Positions 10,215 through 18,110 of a stretch of 64,000 nt of DNA are shown here, piece by piece. The DNA lies in contig NZ_SMFQ01000003.1 of the NCBI RefSeq assembly GCF_004339015.1, forward strand, positions 248,001 through 312,000, given 5' to 3'. Each line of letters begins with the position of its first letter. Within the stretch, counting starts at the first letter, position 1. The notes beneath the pieces are model-generated. The model was given only the letters and a program-made list of their open reading frames with translations. It made no database searches and was not told the origin of the DNA. Source of the DNA: Cocleimonas flava. Lineage in GTDB: Bacteria; Pseudomonadota; Gammaproteobacteria; Thiotrichales; Thiotrichaceae. A program made the position numbers and the translations under genes.

Positions 10215-10505
10215 ATGAATAAAAAACTTAAACGTACGCTAACTTCTTTATTTCCTGTTGAAGAAGGTAGGACTGGCTCTTGCAACAATTGTGGCGCATG
10301 TTGTCATTTGCCTTATCGTTGTGTTTTTTTAAAGACTGCCGAAGATAATAAAGAATACTGCTCTATCTACACTGTGCGCCCACCTAACTGTCGTAAATTC
10401 CCGCGTACCGCAGAAGAACATCAATTGGTTGAAGATACCTGTGGCTTTGAGTTTAAAGACAGCAAAATAGTAGTAGAAGCTAGCAGCGGCAATAATACTA
10501 AATAA
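10215..10505 (+). CDS. YkgJ-family cysteine cluster protein
   Basis: This 96-residue protein carries the C-x2-C-x2-C-C cluster (CNNCGACC) followed by further Cys residues in CVFL, YCSIYTVRPPNCRKFP and DTCGF. This is the pattern of the YkgJ/UPF0153 family, thought to bind zinc or iron-sulphur. No enzymatic role is established for the family. It has no signal peptide. A copy of the dispersed CCCCCTACTT element starts 8 bases after its stop. Confidence 0.85.
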   Translation: MNKKLKRTLTSLFPVEEGRTGSCNNCGACCHLPYRCVFLKTAEDNKEYCSIYTVRPPNCRKFPRTAEEHQLVEDTCGFEFKDSKIVVEASSGNNTK

Positions 10506-10512
10506 ACAGTAA

Positions 10513-10541
10513 GGCAGCCCCCTACTTACAGGCGTATTTTT
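10513..10541 (+). repeat. Dispersed CCCCCTACTT element, copy 1
   Basis: GGCAGCCCCCTACTTACAGG followed by CGTATTTTTA. It lies just after the cysteine-cluster gene, in sense orientation. The internal CCT-ACTTAC-AGG can form a very short hairpin before the T-run. This copy has CAGCCCCC in place of the CACCCCCC found in most others. Confidence 0.8.
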
Positions 10542-10620
10542 AGATAAGTAATAAATTACACAGTACTAGCCACTAGCATTAACCACTAGATAAAGCTCTT
10601 CAACAAAAATCTTATTCAAT

Positions 10621-10652
10621 AAAAAGGCCCTATCAAATGACAGGGCCTTTTT
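10621..10652. terminator. Bidirectional intrinsic terminator between convergent genes
   Basis: An 11-bp stem (AAAAAGGCCCT pairing with AGGGCCTTTTT) encloses a loop of about ten bases, giving a T-run on either strand. It sits between the plus-strand cysteine-cluster gene and the minus-strand barrel gene, so it can stop transcription from both sides. Confidence 0.9.
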
Positions 10653-10692
10653 TATTAATAGCGATAAAACTACCGTTGAAGGTAATCCTTAA

Positions 10693-11214
10693 CTAGAGAG
10701 TATCTACAGTTAAACCAGCGTTATAACTATCGAAATATTCATCTAACTGTTCGTGTCTCTGGTACTCAATGCGCACATCGATATTTTCTGTCACATTATA
10801 ATAGCCACCGACACCAACGAATGGATTTGTCTCTTCCACTCTTACACGTACATTATTCGATGAGACTTCGGTTCTGATTCGCTCTGCACCAACACGACCA
10901 TAGATGCCCGCACGTGGAGTGAGCGGGACATAACCCACAGCAGAGAATTGGATCGCGGTTGCTTCAAACTCGCGTTCAATGCCACCTTGTGAAATGGCAG
11001 TATCGCCAAAATCGGTATAACCAAGTTCTAAAGATACGTGCTTGCCGCTGCCAATGTATTTACCGACAGCCACGTTAAAACCCGCTTCGTCAAAATCATC
11101 ACCGTATTCTGCGTGCATACCGTTTGCTGCAAAATAAAAGTCATTGGCATGAGCCGTAGAAACGCCAGAAAGCAGAATCACGGAAAGTGTGGTACTCAAA
11201 AGTGTTTTATTCAT
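10693..11214 (-). CDS. Small outer-membrane beta-barrel protein (OmpA/Ail-like porin family)
   Basis: The product is 173 residues when started at the ATG at 11214. A TTG two codons upstream is also open but less likely, since a GGA lies about 8 bases before the ATG. A clear signal peptide (MNKTLLSTTLSVILLSG, ending in HA-N) is followed by alternating hydrophobic strands such as FYFAANGM, FNVAVGKYIG, VSLELGYTDFG, AGIYGRVGAERI and FVGVGGYYNV, the pattern of an eight-stranded barrel. The function is unknown. The protein ends in VDTL rather than the usual C-terminal aromatic residue. Confidence 0.75.
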   Translation of the reverse strand: MNKTLLSTTLSVILLSGVSTAHANDFYFAANGMHAEYGDDFDEAGFNVAVGKYIGSGKHVSLELGYTDFGDTAISQGGIEREFEATAIQFSAVGYVPLTPRAGIYGRVGAERIRTEVSSNNVRVRVEETNPFVGVGGYYNVTENIDVRIEYQRHEQLDEYFDSYNAGLTVDTL

Positions 11215-11334
11215 AATCAATCCATTGAAAATAATAAGTCTGGTAGCATAATATCAGACATTATTATGCCTTGAATGATCAAATATCTAGCAATTTCAAT
11301 GATTTGACTATTTTTTGAACAGTAGGGAGAGACT

Positions 11335-11365
11335 AAGTCACCCCCCTACTTTGGAGGACTTTTTT
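11335..11365 (+). repeat. Dispersed CCCCCCTACTT element, copy 2
   Basis: AAGTCACCCCCCTACTTTGG followed by AGGACTTTTTT. The arms AAGTC/GACTT pair around the core. An upstream AGTAGGG at about 11321 could instead pair with CCCTACT of the core, an alternative fold. Both flanking genes are on the minus strand, so this copy is antisense to them and cannot terminate either. Confidence 0.8.
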
Positions 11366-11447
11366 CTATTGAATCAAAACTAACGAAACAATTAATGGAA
11401 CAAATAGAAAATGATAATTTAGATTAAGGCATAGATTAAGTTTAAGA

Positions 11448-12959
11448 CTATGCCTTCTTTTGCAGAATGATTTCCTGCCATTCTTCAGGTCCAGTCTTGT
11501 GAACTGAAACACCTTTAGAATCAACAGCAACAGTCACTGGCATATCTTTTACATCAAACTCATAGATAGCTTCCATACCCATTTCTTCGAATGCCAGTAC
11601 TTTTGAACCGACGATCGCTTTAGAAACCAGATATGCAGCGCCGCCTACCGCCATCAAATAAACACTCTTGTGCTTCTTGATCGCTTCGATACCAGCGGGT
11701 CCACGCTCTGCTTTACCAATCATGCCGAGCAAGCCTGTTTCAGCTAGCATTTGTTCAGTGAACTTATCCATACGTGTAGATGTTGTAGGGCCAGCAGGAC
11801 CAACGACTTCATCACGAACAGGATCAACAGGTCCAACGTAATAAATGAATCTGTCTTTTAAGCTTACCGGTAGTTCTTCGCCAGCGTCCAGCATACTGGT
11901 CATGCGTTTATGTGCAGCATCACGACCCGTTAGGATCTTACCGTTAAGCAATAACACGTCGCCTGGCTTCCAGCTTTGGACTTCTTCATGCGTAATCGCA
12001 TCGATATCAACACGTTTAGCGGACTCACCCGCTTCATAACTAATATCAGGCCATACACTGCTATCAGGAGGCGTTAATACCGCAGGACCAGAACCATCAA
12101 GCGTGAAATGTATATGACGGGTTGCCGCACAGTTTGGAATCATACACACAGGCAATGACGCTGCATGTGTTGGGTAATCCAGAATTTTTACGTCTAAAAC
12201 CGTGGTTAAACCACCCAATCCTTGTGCGCCTATACCTAGATTGTTAACCGCATCCATAATTTCTAAACGCAATTCTTCAACTCTGTTTTGTGGACCACGA
12301 TCTCGTAATTCCTGGATATCGATTTCCTGCATTAATGATCGTTTTGCAAGAACTGCTGCTTTCTCTGCTGTACCGCCGACACCAATTCCTAATACACCCG
12401 GCGGACACCAACCAGAACCCATTGTTGGAACTGTTTTAACTACCCAATCGACCAGAGAATCGCTAGGGTTAAGCATCACCATTTTTGATTTGTTTTCAGA
12501 TCCGCCACCTTTAGCCGCTACCTGAACATCAATCTTGTCGCCTTTAACCATATTAAGATGAACTACGGCTGGCGTGTTGTCTTTGGTATTGGTTCTAGCG
12601 CCTAATGGATCAGCCATAATAGATGCGCGTAATTTGTTGTCTGGGTTGTTGTAAGCCTGGCGTGTTCCTTCATTCACCATTTCCTGAATATCCATCGAAG
12701 TGCTATCCCACTTCACATCCATACCCACATCAACAAAAACAGCCACAATGCCGGTATCCTGACAGATAGGTCGATGACCTTCAGCACACATACGTGAGTT
12801 CACTAAAATCTGAGTTAAAGCATCTTTAGCGGCAGGAGACTCTTCTCGCTCCCATGCGTTAGTCATGGCTCGTATAAAATCTTCACCATGGTAGTAAGAA
12901 ATAAATTGCAATGCATCTGCAATACTTGAAATAAAGTCAGCTTGTTTAATTATAGTCAT
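11448..12959 (-). CDS. fumA: Class I (iron-sulphur) fumarate hydratase
   Basis: This 503-residue single-chain class I fumarase catalyses reversible hydration of fumarate to malate in the TCA cycle. The N-terminal alpha region carries NSRMCAEGHRPICQDTG, the KGGGSENKSKM motif and a GSGWCPPGVLGIGVGG segment with the Cys expected of a [4Fe-4S] ligand. The C-terminal beta region carries GPTTSTRMDKF and the MAVGGAAYLVSKAI stretch. The length and fused alpha-beta arrangement fit the oxygen-sensitive family rather than FumC. No downstream operon partner is seen on the minus strand. Confidence 0.95.
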   Translation of the reverse strand: MTIIKQADFISSIADALQFISYYHGEDFIRAMTNAWEREESPAAKDALTQILVNSRMCAEGHRPICQDTGIVAVFVDVGMDVKWDSTSMDIQEMVNEGTRQAYNNPDNKLRASIMADPLGARTNTKDNTPAVVHLNMVKGDKIDVQVAAKGGGSENKSKMVMLNPSDSLVDWVVKTVPTMGSGWCPPGVLGIGVGGTAEKAAVLAKRSLMQEIDIQELRDRGPQNRVEELRLEIMDAVNNLGIGAQGLGGLTTVLDVKILDYPTHAASLPVCMIPNCAATRHIHFTLDGSGPAVLTPPDSSVWPDISYEAGESAKRVDIDAITHEEVQSWKPGDVLLLNGKILTGRDAAHKRMTSMLDAGEELPVSLKDRFIYYVGPVDPVRDEVVGPAGPTTSTRMDKFTEQMLAETGLLGMIGKAERGPAGIEAIKKHKSVYLMAVGGAAYLVSKAIVGSKVLAFEEMGMEAIYEFDVKDMPVTVAVDSKGVSVHKTGPEEWQEIILQKKA

Positions 12960-13340
12960 GGGATCTTATTAGTTTGATGATGTTAGAAAAAAGTAACGGT
13001 TAGTTAGTATGAATGTTATTGAAGTTAAAAGGTAATCTTTAGAATATACACTTATTAAATTACGCACAAAAACTTCTAAAATAACTATAGCATTAGAATT
13101 ATTTCCTACACTCATAAAAAATGAATAGTGACAATAAACTCAGTATCGATCTACTAAGGCTTGTCATATCGTATCCATACATTTTGATCTGCTTTATTAG
13201 TAATGAATAGCGTACTGTTTACGACAAAGATACTTAACGTATTACAAAATGATCACTCGTTAATTTCCAAAGTCACCCCCCTACTTACAGGCATTTTTTT
13301 AAATATCAATTAACAATGAAAGATACACTATGCTAAGGCA
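12960..13340. other. Divergent intergenic region, fumarase / DUF71
   Basis: This 381-base AT-rich region separates the minus-strand fumarase start from the plus-strand DUF71 gene and should hold both promoters, though I could not assign convincing -35/-10 pairs. It contains one dispersed CACCCCCCTACTT element (13269-13300), placed 5' of the DUF71 gene. Only very short open frames are present, the longest noticed being about 29 codons from about 13121 on the plus strand. Confidence 0.5.
13269..13300 (+). repeat. Dispersed CCCCCCTACTT element, copy 3
   Basis: AAAGTCACCCCCCTACTTAC followed by AGGCATTTTTTT. It lies between divergent genes, upstream of the DUF71 gene, so it cannot be the terminator of either neighbour. 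The only clear pairing is a 3-bp CCT/AGG. Confidence 0.82.
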
Positions 13341-14006
13341 ATGAAACAAAAAATACTCATGTCATGGAGCAGCGGCAAAGACAGTGCCTGGGCATTACAA
13401 CAACTGCTACAAAACCCAAACGTCGAAGTCGTCGGGTTATTCAGCACTATCAATAAAGACGCTGATCGAGTGGCAATGCATGGCGTAAGAGTCGAGTTAT
13501 TAGAAGCCCAGGCAGCAAGCATTGACTTACCACTGGAAATAATTGAAATCCCCGACCCTTGCAGTAATATCGACTACGAATCGATCATGTCAGACTTCAT
13601 CGAAACAGCCAAAAAGAAGCATATTGAATGTATTGCATTTGGTGATTTATACCTTGAAGATATCCGACGTTACCGAGAACATCAATTAGTTGGCACAGGC
13701 ATTGAAGCCATATTCCCGATATGGGGTTTAGATACCGATAATTTGTCCAGAACACTAATAGATAATGGCATCAAGGCTGTTATAAGCTGCGTCGATTCGA
13801 AACAACTCTCAGAAGACTTTGTCGGTAGAAAATACAACACTAACTTTCTACAAGATTAACCCGAAACCACTGACCCATGTGGAGAAAACGGTGAATTTCA
13901 CAGTTACGTGTATGACGCGCCAATGTTTAAACACGCTATAGAAATAACGCTTGGTAAAACATTTAAAAAAGACCAGTTTGTATACATTGATGTATTGCCC
14001 AAATAA
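13341..14006 (+). pseudogene. DUF71 / diphthine-ammonia-ligase-like ATP-binding protein interrupted by one in-frame stop
   Basis: The first 172 codons (13341-13856) encode a PP-loop ATPase of the Diphthami_syn_2 (DUF71) family: an MSWSSGKDSAWAL nucleotide-binding motif, VHGVR-like MHGVRVELL, and FGDLYLEDIRRYRE. Translation ends at TAA 13857-13859 after NTNFLQD. Reading on in the same frame gives P-E-T-T-D-P-C-G-E-N-G-E-F and 35 further residues to TAA at 14004. This is the conserved C-terminal motif (DPCGENGEFH) of the family, where a Leu is expected at the stop position. A single TTA-to-TAA change explains the break. It is either a recent pseudogene, a readthrough case or a sequencing error. 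The full length would be about 221 residues. Confidence 0.85.
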
Positions 14007-14013
14007 ATACACT

Positions 14014-14048
14014 AAAAAGTCACCCCCCTACTTTGGGGCACTTTTTTT
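14014..14048 (+). repeat. Dispersed CCCCCCTACTT element, copy 4 (strongest terminator-like copy)
   Basis: Arms AAAAAGT/ACTTTTT (7 bp) and an inner CCCC/GGGG enclose the core CACCCCCCTACTTT, followed by a T-run. It starts 8 bases after the restored DUF71 stop at 14006, in sense orientation, so it is a credible terminator for the full-length frame. Confidence 0.87.
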
Positions 14049-14319
14049 AATGCGTTTTTGACTGTTATTTAAGATCAAATAATAGAGATTAAAGTTTTAT
14101 TTATTTGTGTCTAGCTGCTTGTATCTGACCAGAGAAAATATAGGCGTTACTACAAATGTTGATATATCGACGTTTAATCAACTTGCGACTCAATTTTTAC
14201 GTGTTATTAGAATCAATTCATAAGCCATATTATTATAATCTATAGTAGGTTTTCTTGAGCTTATAACAAATGTGTTCTATATAGACGCACTATATTATTA
14301 TAAGAAGCAGGATTTTTGC
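14049..14319 (+). promoter_or_regulatory. icd upstream region with candidate -10
   Basis: This AT-rich leader holds a perfect TATAAT at 14234-14239, about 80 bases before the icd ATG. No good -35 hexamer was found at the right spacing. The icd ribosome binding site AGGA lies at about 14309-14312. Nothing else is recognisable here. Confidence 0.4.
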
Positions 14320-16554
14320 ATGACTGATAAACAATCGACCATTATTTATACGCATACTGATGAAGCACCCGCTTTAGCGACTCGTTCTTTATTACCTATT
14401 GTTCAGGCTTTTGCTGCAAAAGCAGATATCAATGTTGAAACACGCGACATCTCTTTAGCAGGACGAATTATCTCTAACTTTGCTGATTACTTAGCTGAAG
14501 ATAAACGCATTGAAGATGCGCTTCAAGAGTTAGGTGCTTTAACGCAAGACCCTAGTGCAAATATTATTAAGCTACCAAATATCAGTGCTTCAATTCCCCA
14601 GTTAAAGAAAGCGATTGCTGAGTTACAGGCAAAAGGTTATGCCATCCCTGAATTTCCTGACGATCCACAAACGGGCGAAGAGAAAGAAATTCGAGATAGA
14701 TTCAGCAAGGTTTTAGGTAGTGCGGTGAACCCTGTGCTTCGTGAAGGTAACTCAGATCGTCGTGCTCCGGCATCCGTAAAACAATATGCGCGTAACAACC
14801 CACACAAAATGGGCGAATGGAGTCAGGCATCTCAATCACACGTTGCACACATGCGCGGTGGAGATTTCTATTCAAGCGAGAAGTCTACAGTGATGGAAAA
14901 TGACTGTAATTTCAGTATCGAGTTTGAAGACAAAGCAAGCGGCGAAAAGAAACTATTAAAGTCACCGGCTCCATTGCTTAAAGGCGAAGTGATCGATGCC
15001 ATGTTCATGAGCAGCAAAGCACTTCGTGCGTTTTTTGAAGAGCAAATGAACGATGCTAAAGAAACAGGCATTCTTTTTTCGCTACACGTAAAAGCGACCA
15101 TGATGAAAGTTTCGCATCCCATCGTTTTTGGACACGCTGTAACGGTTTTCTATAAGCGTTTATTCGATAAGTGGGGCGACGTATTTGAAGAAGTAGGCGT
15201 TAATCCTAATAACGGTCTGGGCAATGTGTATGCGAAAATTCAAAACTTGCCACAGTCTAAACGTGCAGAAATAGAAGCAGATATTCGCGCCTGTTACATC
15301 AATCGTCCTGAGATTGCGATGGTTGATTCTGACCGTGGTATTTCTAACTTACACGTACCGAGCGATGTAATCGTTGATGCTTCAATGCCTGCGATGATTC
15401 GTAACTCGGGTAAAATGTGGGGTGCTGACGGTAAACTAAAAGATACCAAAGCGGTTATTCCTGAAAGCACTTATGCAACAATTTACCAGGAAGTGATTAA
15501 CTTCTGTAAAACGAATGGTGCATTTGATCCAACTACCATGGGTTCTGTCCCTAATGTGGGTTTAATGGCACAAAAAGCCGAAGAATACGGTTCTCATGAC
15601 AAAACCTTTGAATTAGAAGCCGATGGTATCGTGCGTGTTATTGGTGATGATGGTGAAGTGTTCCTTGAGCATAACGTTGAACAAGGCGATATCTGGAGAA
15701 TGTGTCAGACCAAAGATGCACCTATCAGAGACTGGGTTAAGCTTGCTGTTAAACGCGCGCGTATTACCGGTGACACTACGGTGTTCTGGTTAGATCACAA
15801 ACGTGAACACGATATGCAGTTAATCAAAAAAGTAAAACTGTATCTTAAAGATCACGATACAGAAGGCCTTGATATCAAAATCATGCCACCTGTAACCGCT
15901 ATCCGTTACACCATGGAACGTTTGATCGAAGGTAAAGACACGATCTCTGTAACAGGTAATGTGTTACGTGATTACCTGACTGACCTATTCCCTATTTTAG
16001 AATTGGGCACCAGTGCAAAGATGCTTTCTGTAGTTCCACTAATGCAAGGTGGTGGCATGTTCGAAACAGGCGCAGGCGGATCAGCACCGAAACACGTTCA
16101 GCAGTTCAACGAAGAAAACTATTTACGTTGGGATTCATTAGGTGAGTTCCTGGCATTAGCTGAATCGCTTGAACACATGTCTGAATCTACAGATAATTCT
16201 AAAGCCCATGTACTGGCTGAAGCATTAGACAAAGCTACGGGTGAATTACTCAATAACAATAAGTCTCCACAACGTAAAGTAGGCTTGTTAGATAATCGTG
16301 GCAGTCATTTCTATCTAGCATTGTATTGGGCTAAGGCACTTGCAGAACAAGATACAGATGCTGAGTTAAAAGCACAGTTTACTGAATTGGCGAACAAACT
16401 TGTTAGCGATGAAGAGAAAATCGTTACTGAACTGAACAGTGTTCAAGCTAAAGCAGTGGATATCGGTGGTTACTACTTCCCAGACGAAGAAAAAGCAGTT
16501 GCTGCGATGCGCCCTAGCGCAACCTTCAATGCATTACTTTCTTCTCTAAGCTAA
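14320..16554 (+). CDS. icd: Monomeric NADP-dependent isocitrate dehydrogenase
   Basis: Oxidative decarboxylation of isocitrate to 2-oxoglutarate in the TCA cycle. The protein has 744 residues from the ATG at 14320 ([26 protein letters not shown]), chosen over an upstream in-frame start at 14272 because AGGA sits about 8 bases before it and the length matches the roughly 740-residue monomeric family. Typical segments are [44 protein letters not shown] and [23 protein letters not shown]. This is the monomer type, unrelated in fold arrangement to the dimeric E. coli Icd. The stop codon lies inside a pentanucleotide tandem repeat. Confidence 0.96.
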   Translation: MTDKQSTIIYTHTDEAPALATRSLLPIVQAFAAKADINVETRDISLAGRIISNFADYLAEDKRIEDALQELGALTQDPSANIIKLPNISASIPQLKKAIAELQAKGYAIPEFPDDPQTGEEKEIRDRFSKVLGSAVNPVLREGNSDRRAPASVKQYARNNPHKMGEWSQASQSHVAHMRGGDFYSSEKSTVMENDCNFSIEFEDKASGEKKLLKSPAPLLKGEVIDAMFMSSKALRAFFEEQMNDAKETGILFSLHVKATMMKVSHPIVFGHAVTVFYKRLFDKWGDVFEEVGVNPNNGLGNVYAKIQNLPQSKRAEIEADIRACYINRPEIAMVDSDRGISNLHVPSDVIVDASMPAMIRNSGKMWGADGKLKDTKAVIPESTYATIYQEVINFCKTNGAFDPTTMGSVPNVGLMAQKAEEYGSHDKTFELEADGIVRVIGDDGEVFLEHNVEQGDIWRMCQTKDAPIRDWVKLAVKRARITGDTTVFWLDHKREHDMQLIKKVKLYLKDHDTEGLDIKIMPPVTAIRYTMERLIEGKDTISVTGNVLRDYLTDLFPILELGTSAKMLSVVPLMQGGGMFETGAGGSAPKHVQQFNEENYLRWDSLGEFLALAESLEHMSESTDNSKAHVLAEALDKATGELLNNNKSPQRKVGLLDNRGSHFYLALYWAKALAEQDTDAELKAQFTELANKLVSDEEKIVTELNSVQAKAVDIGGYYFPDEEKAVAAMRPSATFNALLSSLS

Positions 16555-16630
16555 GCCAAGTTAAGCCAAGCCAAGTTAAGCCAAGCCAAGTTAAGTTAAG
16601 TTAAGTTAAGTTAAGTTAAGTTAAGTTAAG
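16546..16630 (+). repeat. Pentanucleotide tandem repeat (YYAAG)17
   Basis: Seventeen uninterrupted 5-base units: 2 CTAAG, then a mixture of CCAAG and TTAAG, ending in 8 consecutive TTAAG. The array begins inside the last two codons and stop of icd. It is a simple-sequence repeat prone to slippage; variation here would alter only the 3' UTR. No function is evident. Confidence 0.95.
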
Positions 16631-16655
16631 AATATTCCATAAAAACTATCCCATT

Positions 16656-16683
16656 ACCTATCTGACTATTCAGTCAGATAGGT
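16656..16683. other. 12-bp perfect hairpin downstream of icd
   Basis: ACCTATCTGACT and AGTCAGATAGGT pair perfectly around a 4-base loop (ATTC). There is no T-run on the plus side, so alone it is not a classical intrinsic terminator. It may protect the icd mRNA 3' end or act with the C-rich element about 25 bases downstream. Confidence 0.85.
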
Positions 16684-16708
16684 CTAATAAATTCTAATGT
16701 ATATCTTT

Positions 16709-16739
16709 TAAGTCACCCCCCTACTTTTAAGCACTTTTT
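16709..16739 (+). repeat. Dispersed CCCCCCTACTT element, copy 5
   Basis: AAGTCACCCCCCTACTTTTA followed by AGCACTTTTT. Arms AAGT/ACTT pair. It lies in sense orientation after icd and about 70 bases before the RND adaptor gene. Confidence 0.82.
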
Positions 16740-16810
16740 ACCAAGCCTATATATTTCTCCTATAATCATGAAATATTAAAACAAAACAATTTTCTACCAA
16801 AGGATTTCTA

Positions 16811-18106
16811 ATGAATTACAGGCTTTCAAAAAAGTTACATCAACGCATAATCCTATTGATCACACTTAGTTTTAGTTTGTTTGTCAGTGCATGTAATGGC
16901 GGTGACAATAAAAAACCAGAAGCCAAAGCTGCAGTGGTTAGACCGGTAAAAACAATCACGGTTAAACCCGCCAGTAATTCAATAAAGAAAACTTATTCTG
17001 CAGTGGTTTTGGCCACTCAACAAGTCGATCTTTCTTTTAGGGTATCAGGTAAATTGCAACAGTTACCGATAAAAAATGGAATGGAAGTTAAGAAAGGTGA
17101 TGTCATTGCGCAACTTGATAAACGTGACTTTCAATCCAAAATCACTCAACTTAAAAGCCAGATAAATCAAGCCAATGCTCAGATGAAAGCAATGAAAGCA
17201 GGCGCAAGACCTGAAGATGTTGCCTCATTAAATTCAGCGGTAACAGCGGCTCAGGCAGAATTGAATCAAGCTCAAATTCAATTTAACCGTACCGCAGAGT
17301 TGGTTAAAAAGCAGGTAATTGCAAGAAATGAGCTGGACAAAGACCGGAGCGCCTTAACCGTTGCAAAAGCTAATTTAAACAGCAAAAAGCAAGAATTACG
17401 CAAAGGTAAAGCTGGCGGTAGAAAAGAAGATGTTTCTGCACAGGTTGCTGTCATTCAAGGCTTGCAATCGCAACTTAAAAATCTTGAAGATACTTTGGCT
17501 GATGCCACTTTACGCGCACCTTTTGACGGCAGAATTTCATCGCGTCAAGTTGAAAATTTTGCCAACGTTCAAGCAAAAGAGTCTATCGCAACCATCCAGA
17601 AAACCTCTTCTGAAATTGATATTGTTTTTAATATTCCTGCACCTGATATCGTGGTACTTGTGCCTATTAAAGATCAATTAAAGTCGACAGTTGTTCTAGA
17701 TAGTTACCCAGGAAAAGAGTTTCCGGCAGAGCAACGCGAATTTTCAAGTGAGGCAGATTCAGCAACACAAACCTACCAGGGTCGTGTTGCAATCAAAACA
17801 TCTGAAGGTGAGCCAATTCTTCCCGGCATGACGGGCAATTTAATTGTAACGGGTAATAGCGGCAAGAGTGATGTTTACTCCCTGCCAGTATCAGCAATTG
17901 CTTCACAACCTTCGGGACAGCCTTTCATTTGGGTTGTAGATGATGCTAACAAGGTATCAAAACGAGATGTCACAATAGGCGAAGCGTCAGGAGCTAACGT
18001 AGCTGTTTCTAAAGGTATCCAAGCGGGCGATGTGGTTGTCACAGCAGGAATATCTGCGTTACAAGACAGTATGACGGTAAAACCAATCACTGCTGTTGGA
18101 GAATAA
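16811..18106 (+). CDS. RND efflux periplasmic adaptor (HlyD/MFP family), lipoprotein
   Basis: This 431-residue membrane-fusion protein links an inner-membrane RND pump to an outer-membrane channel. The N-terminal hydrophobic stretch ends in VSAC (Cys28), a lipobox, so it should be lipid-anchored. A barrel-sandwich half motif (FRVSGKLQQLPIKNGMEVKKGDVIAQLDKRDFQ) is followed by a long coiled-coil hairpin (about residues 115-230) and the second half (DATLRAPFDGRIS), then a beta-barrel domain (GMTGNL). An AAAGGA site lies about 6 bases upstream of the ATG. The RND pump gene follows within 5 bases. No TolC-like gene is adjacent. Confidence 0.92.
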   Translation: MNYRLSKKLHQRIILLITLSFSLFVSACNGGDNKKPEAKAAVVRPVKTITVKPASNSIKKTYSAVVLATQQVDLSFRVSGKLQQLPIKNGMEVKKGDVIAQLDKRDFQSKITQLKSQINQANAQMKAMKAGARPEDVASLNSAVTAAQAELNQAQIQFNRTAELVKKQVIARNELDKDRSALTVAKANLNSKKQELRKGKAGGRKEDVSAQVAVIQGLQSQLKNLEDTLADATLRAPFDGRISSRQVENFANVQAKESIATIQKTSSEIDIVFNIPAPDIVVLVPIKDQLKSTVVLDSYPGKEFPAEQREFSSEADSATQTYQGRVAIKTSEGEPILPGMTGNLIVTGNSGKSDVYSLPVSAIASQPSGQPFIWVVDDANKVSKRDVTIGEASGANVAVSKGIQAGDVVVTAGISALQDSMTVKPITAVGE

Positions 18107-18110
18107 TCGC

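Noticed and set aside
13121-13210. 29-codon frame in the fumarase/DUF71 gap
   Set aside because: Too short, no ribosome-binding site and no recognisable similarity.
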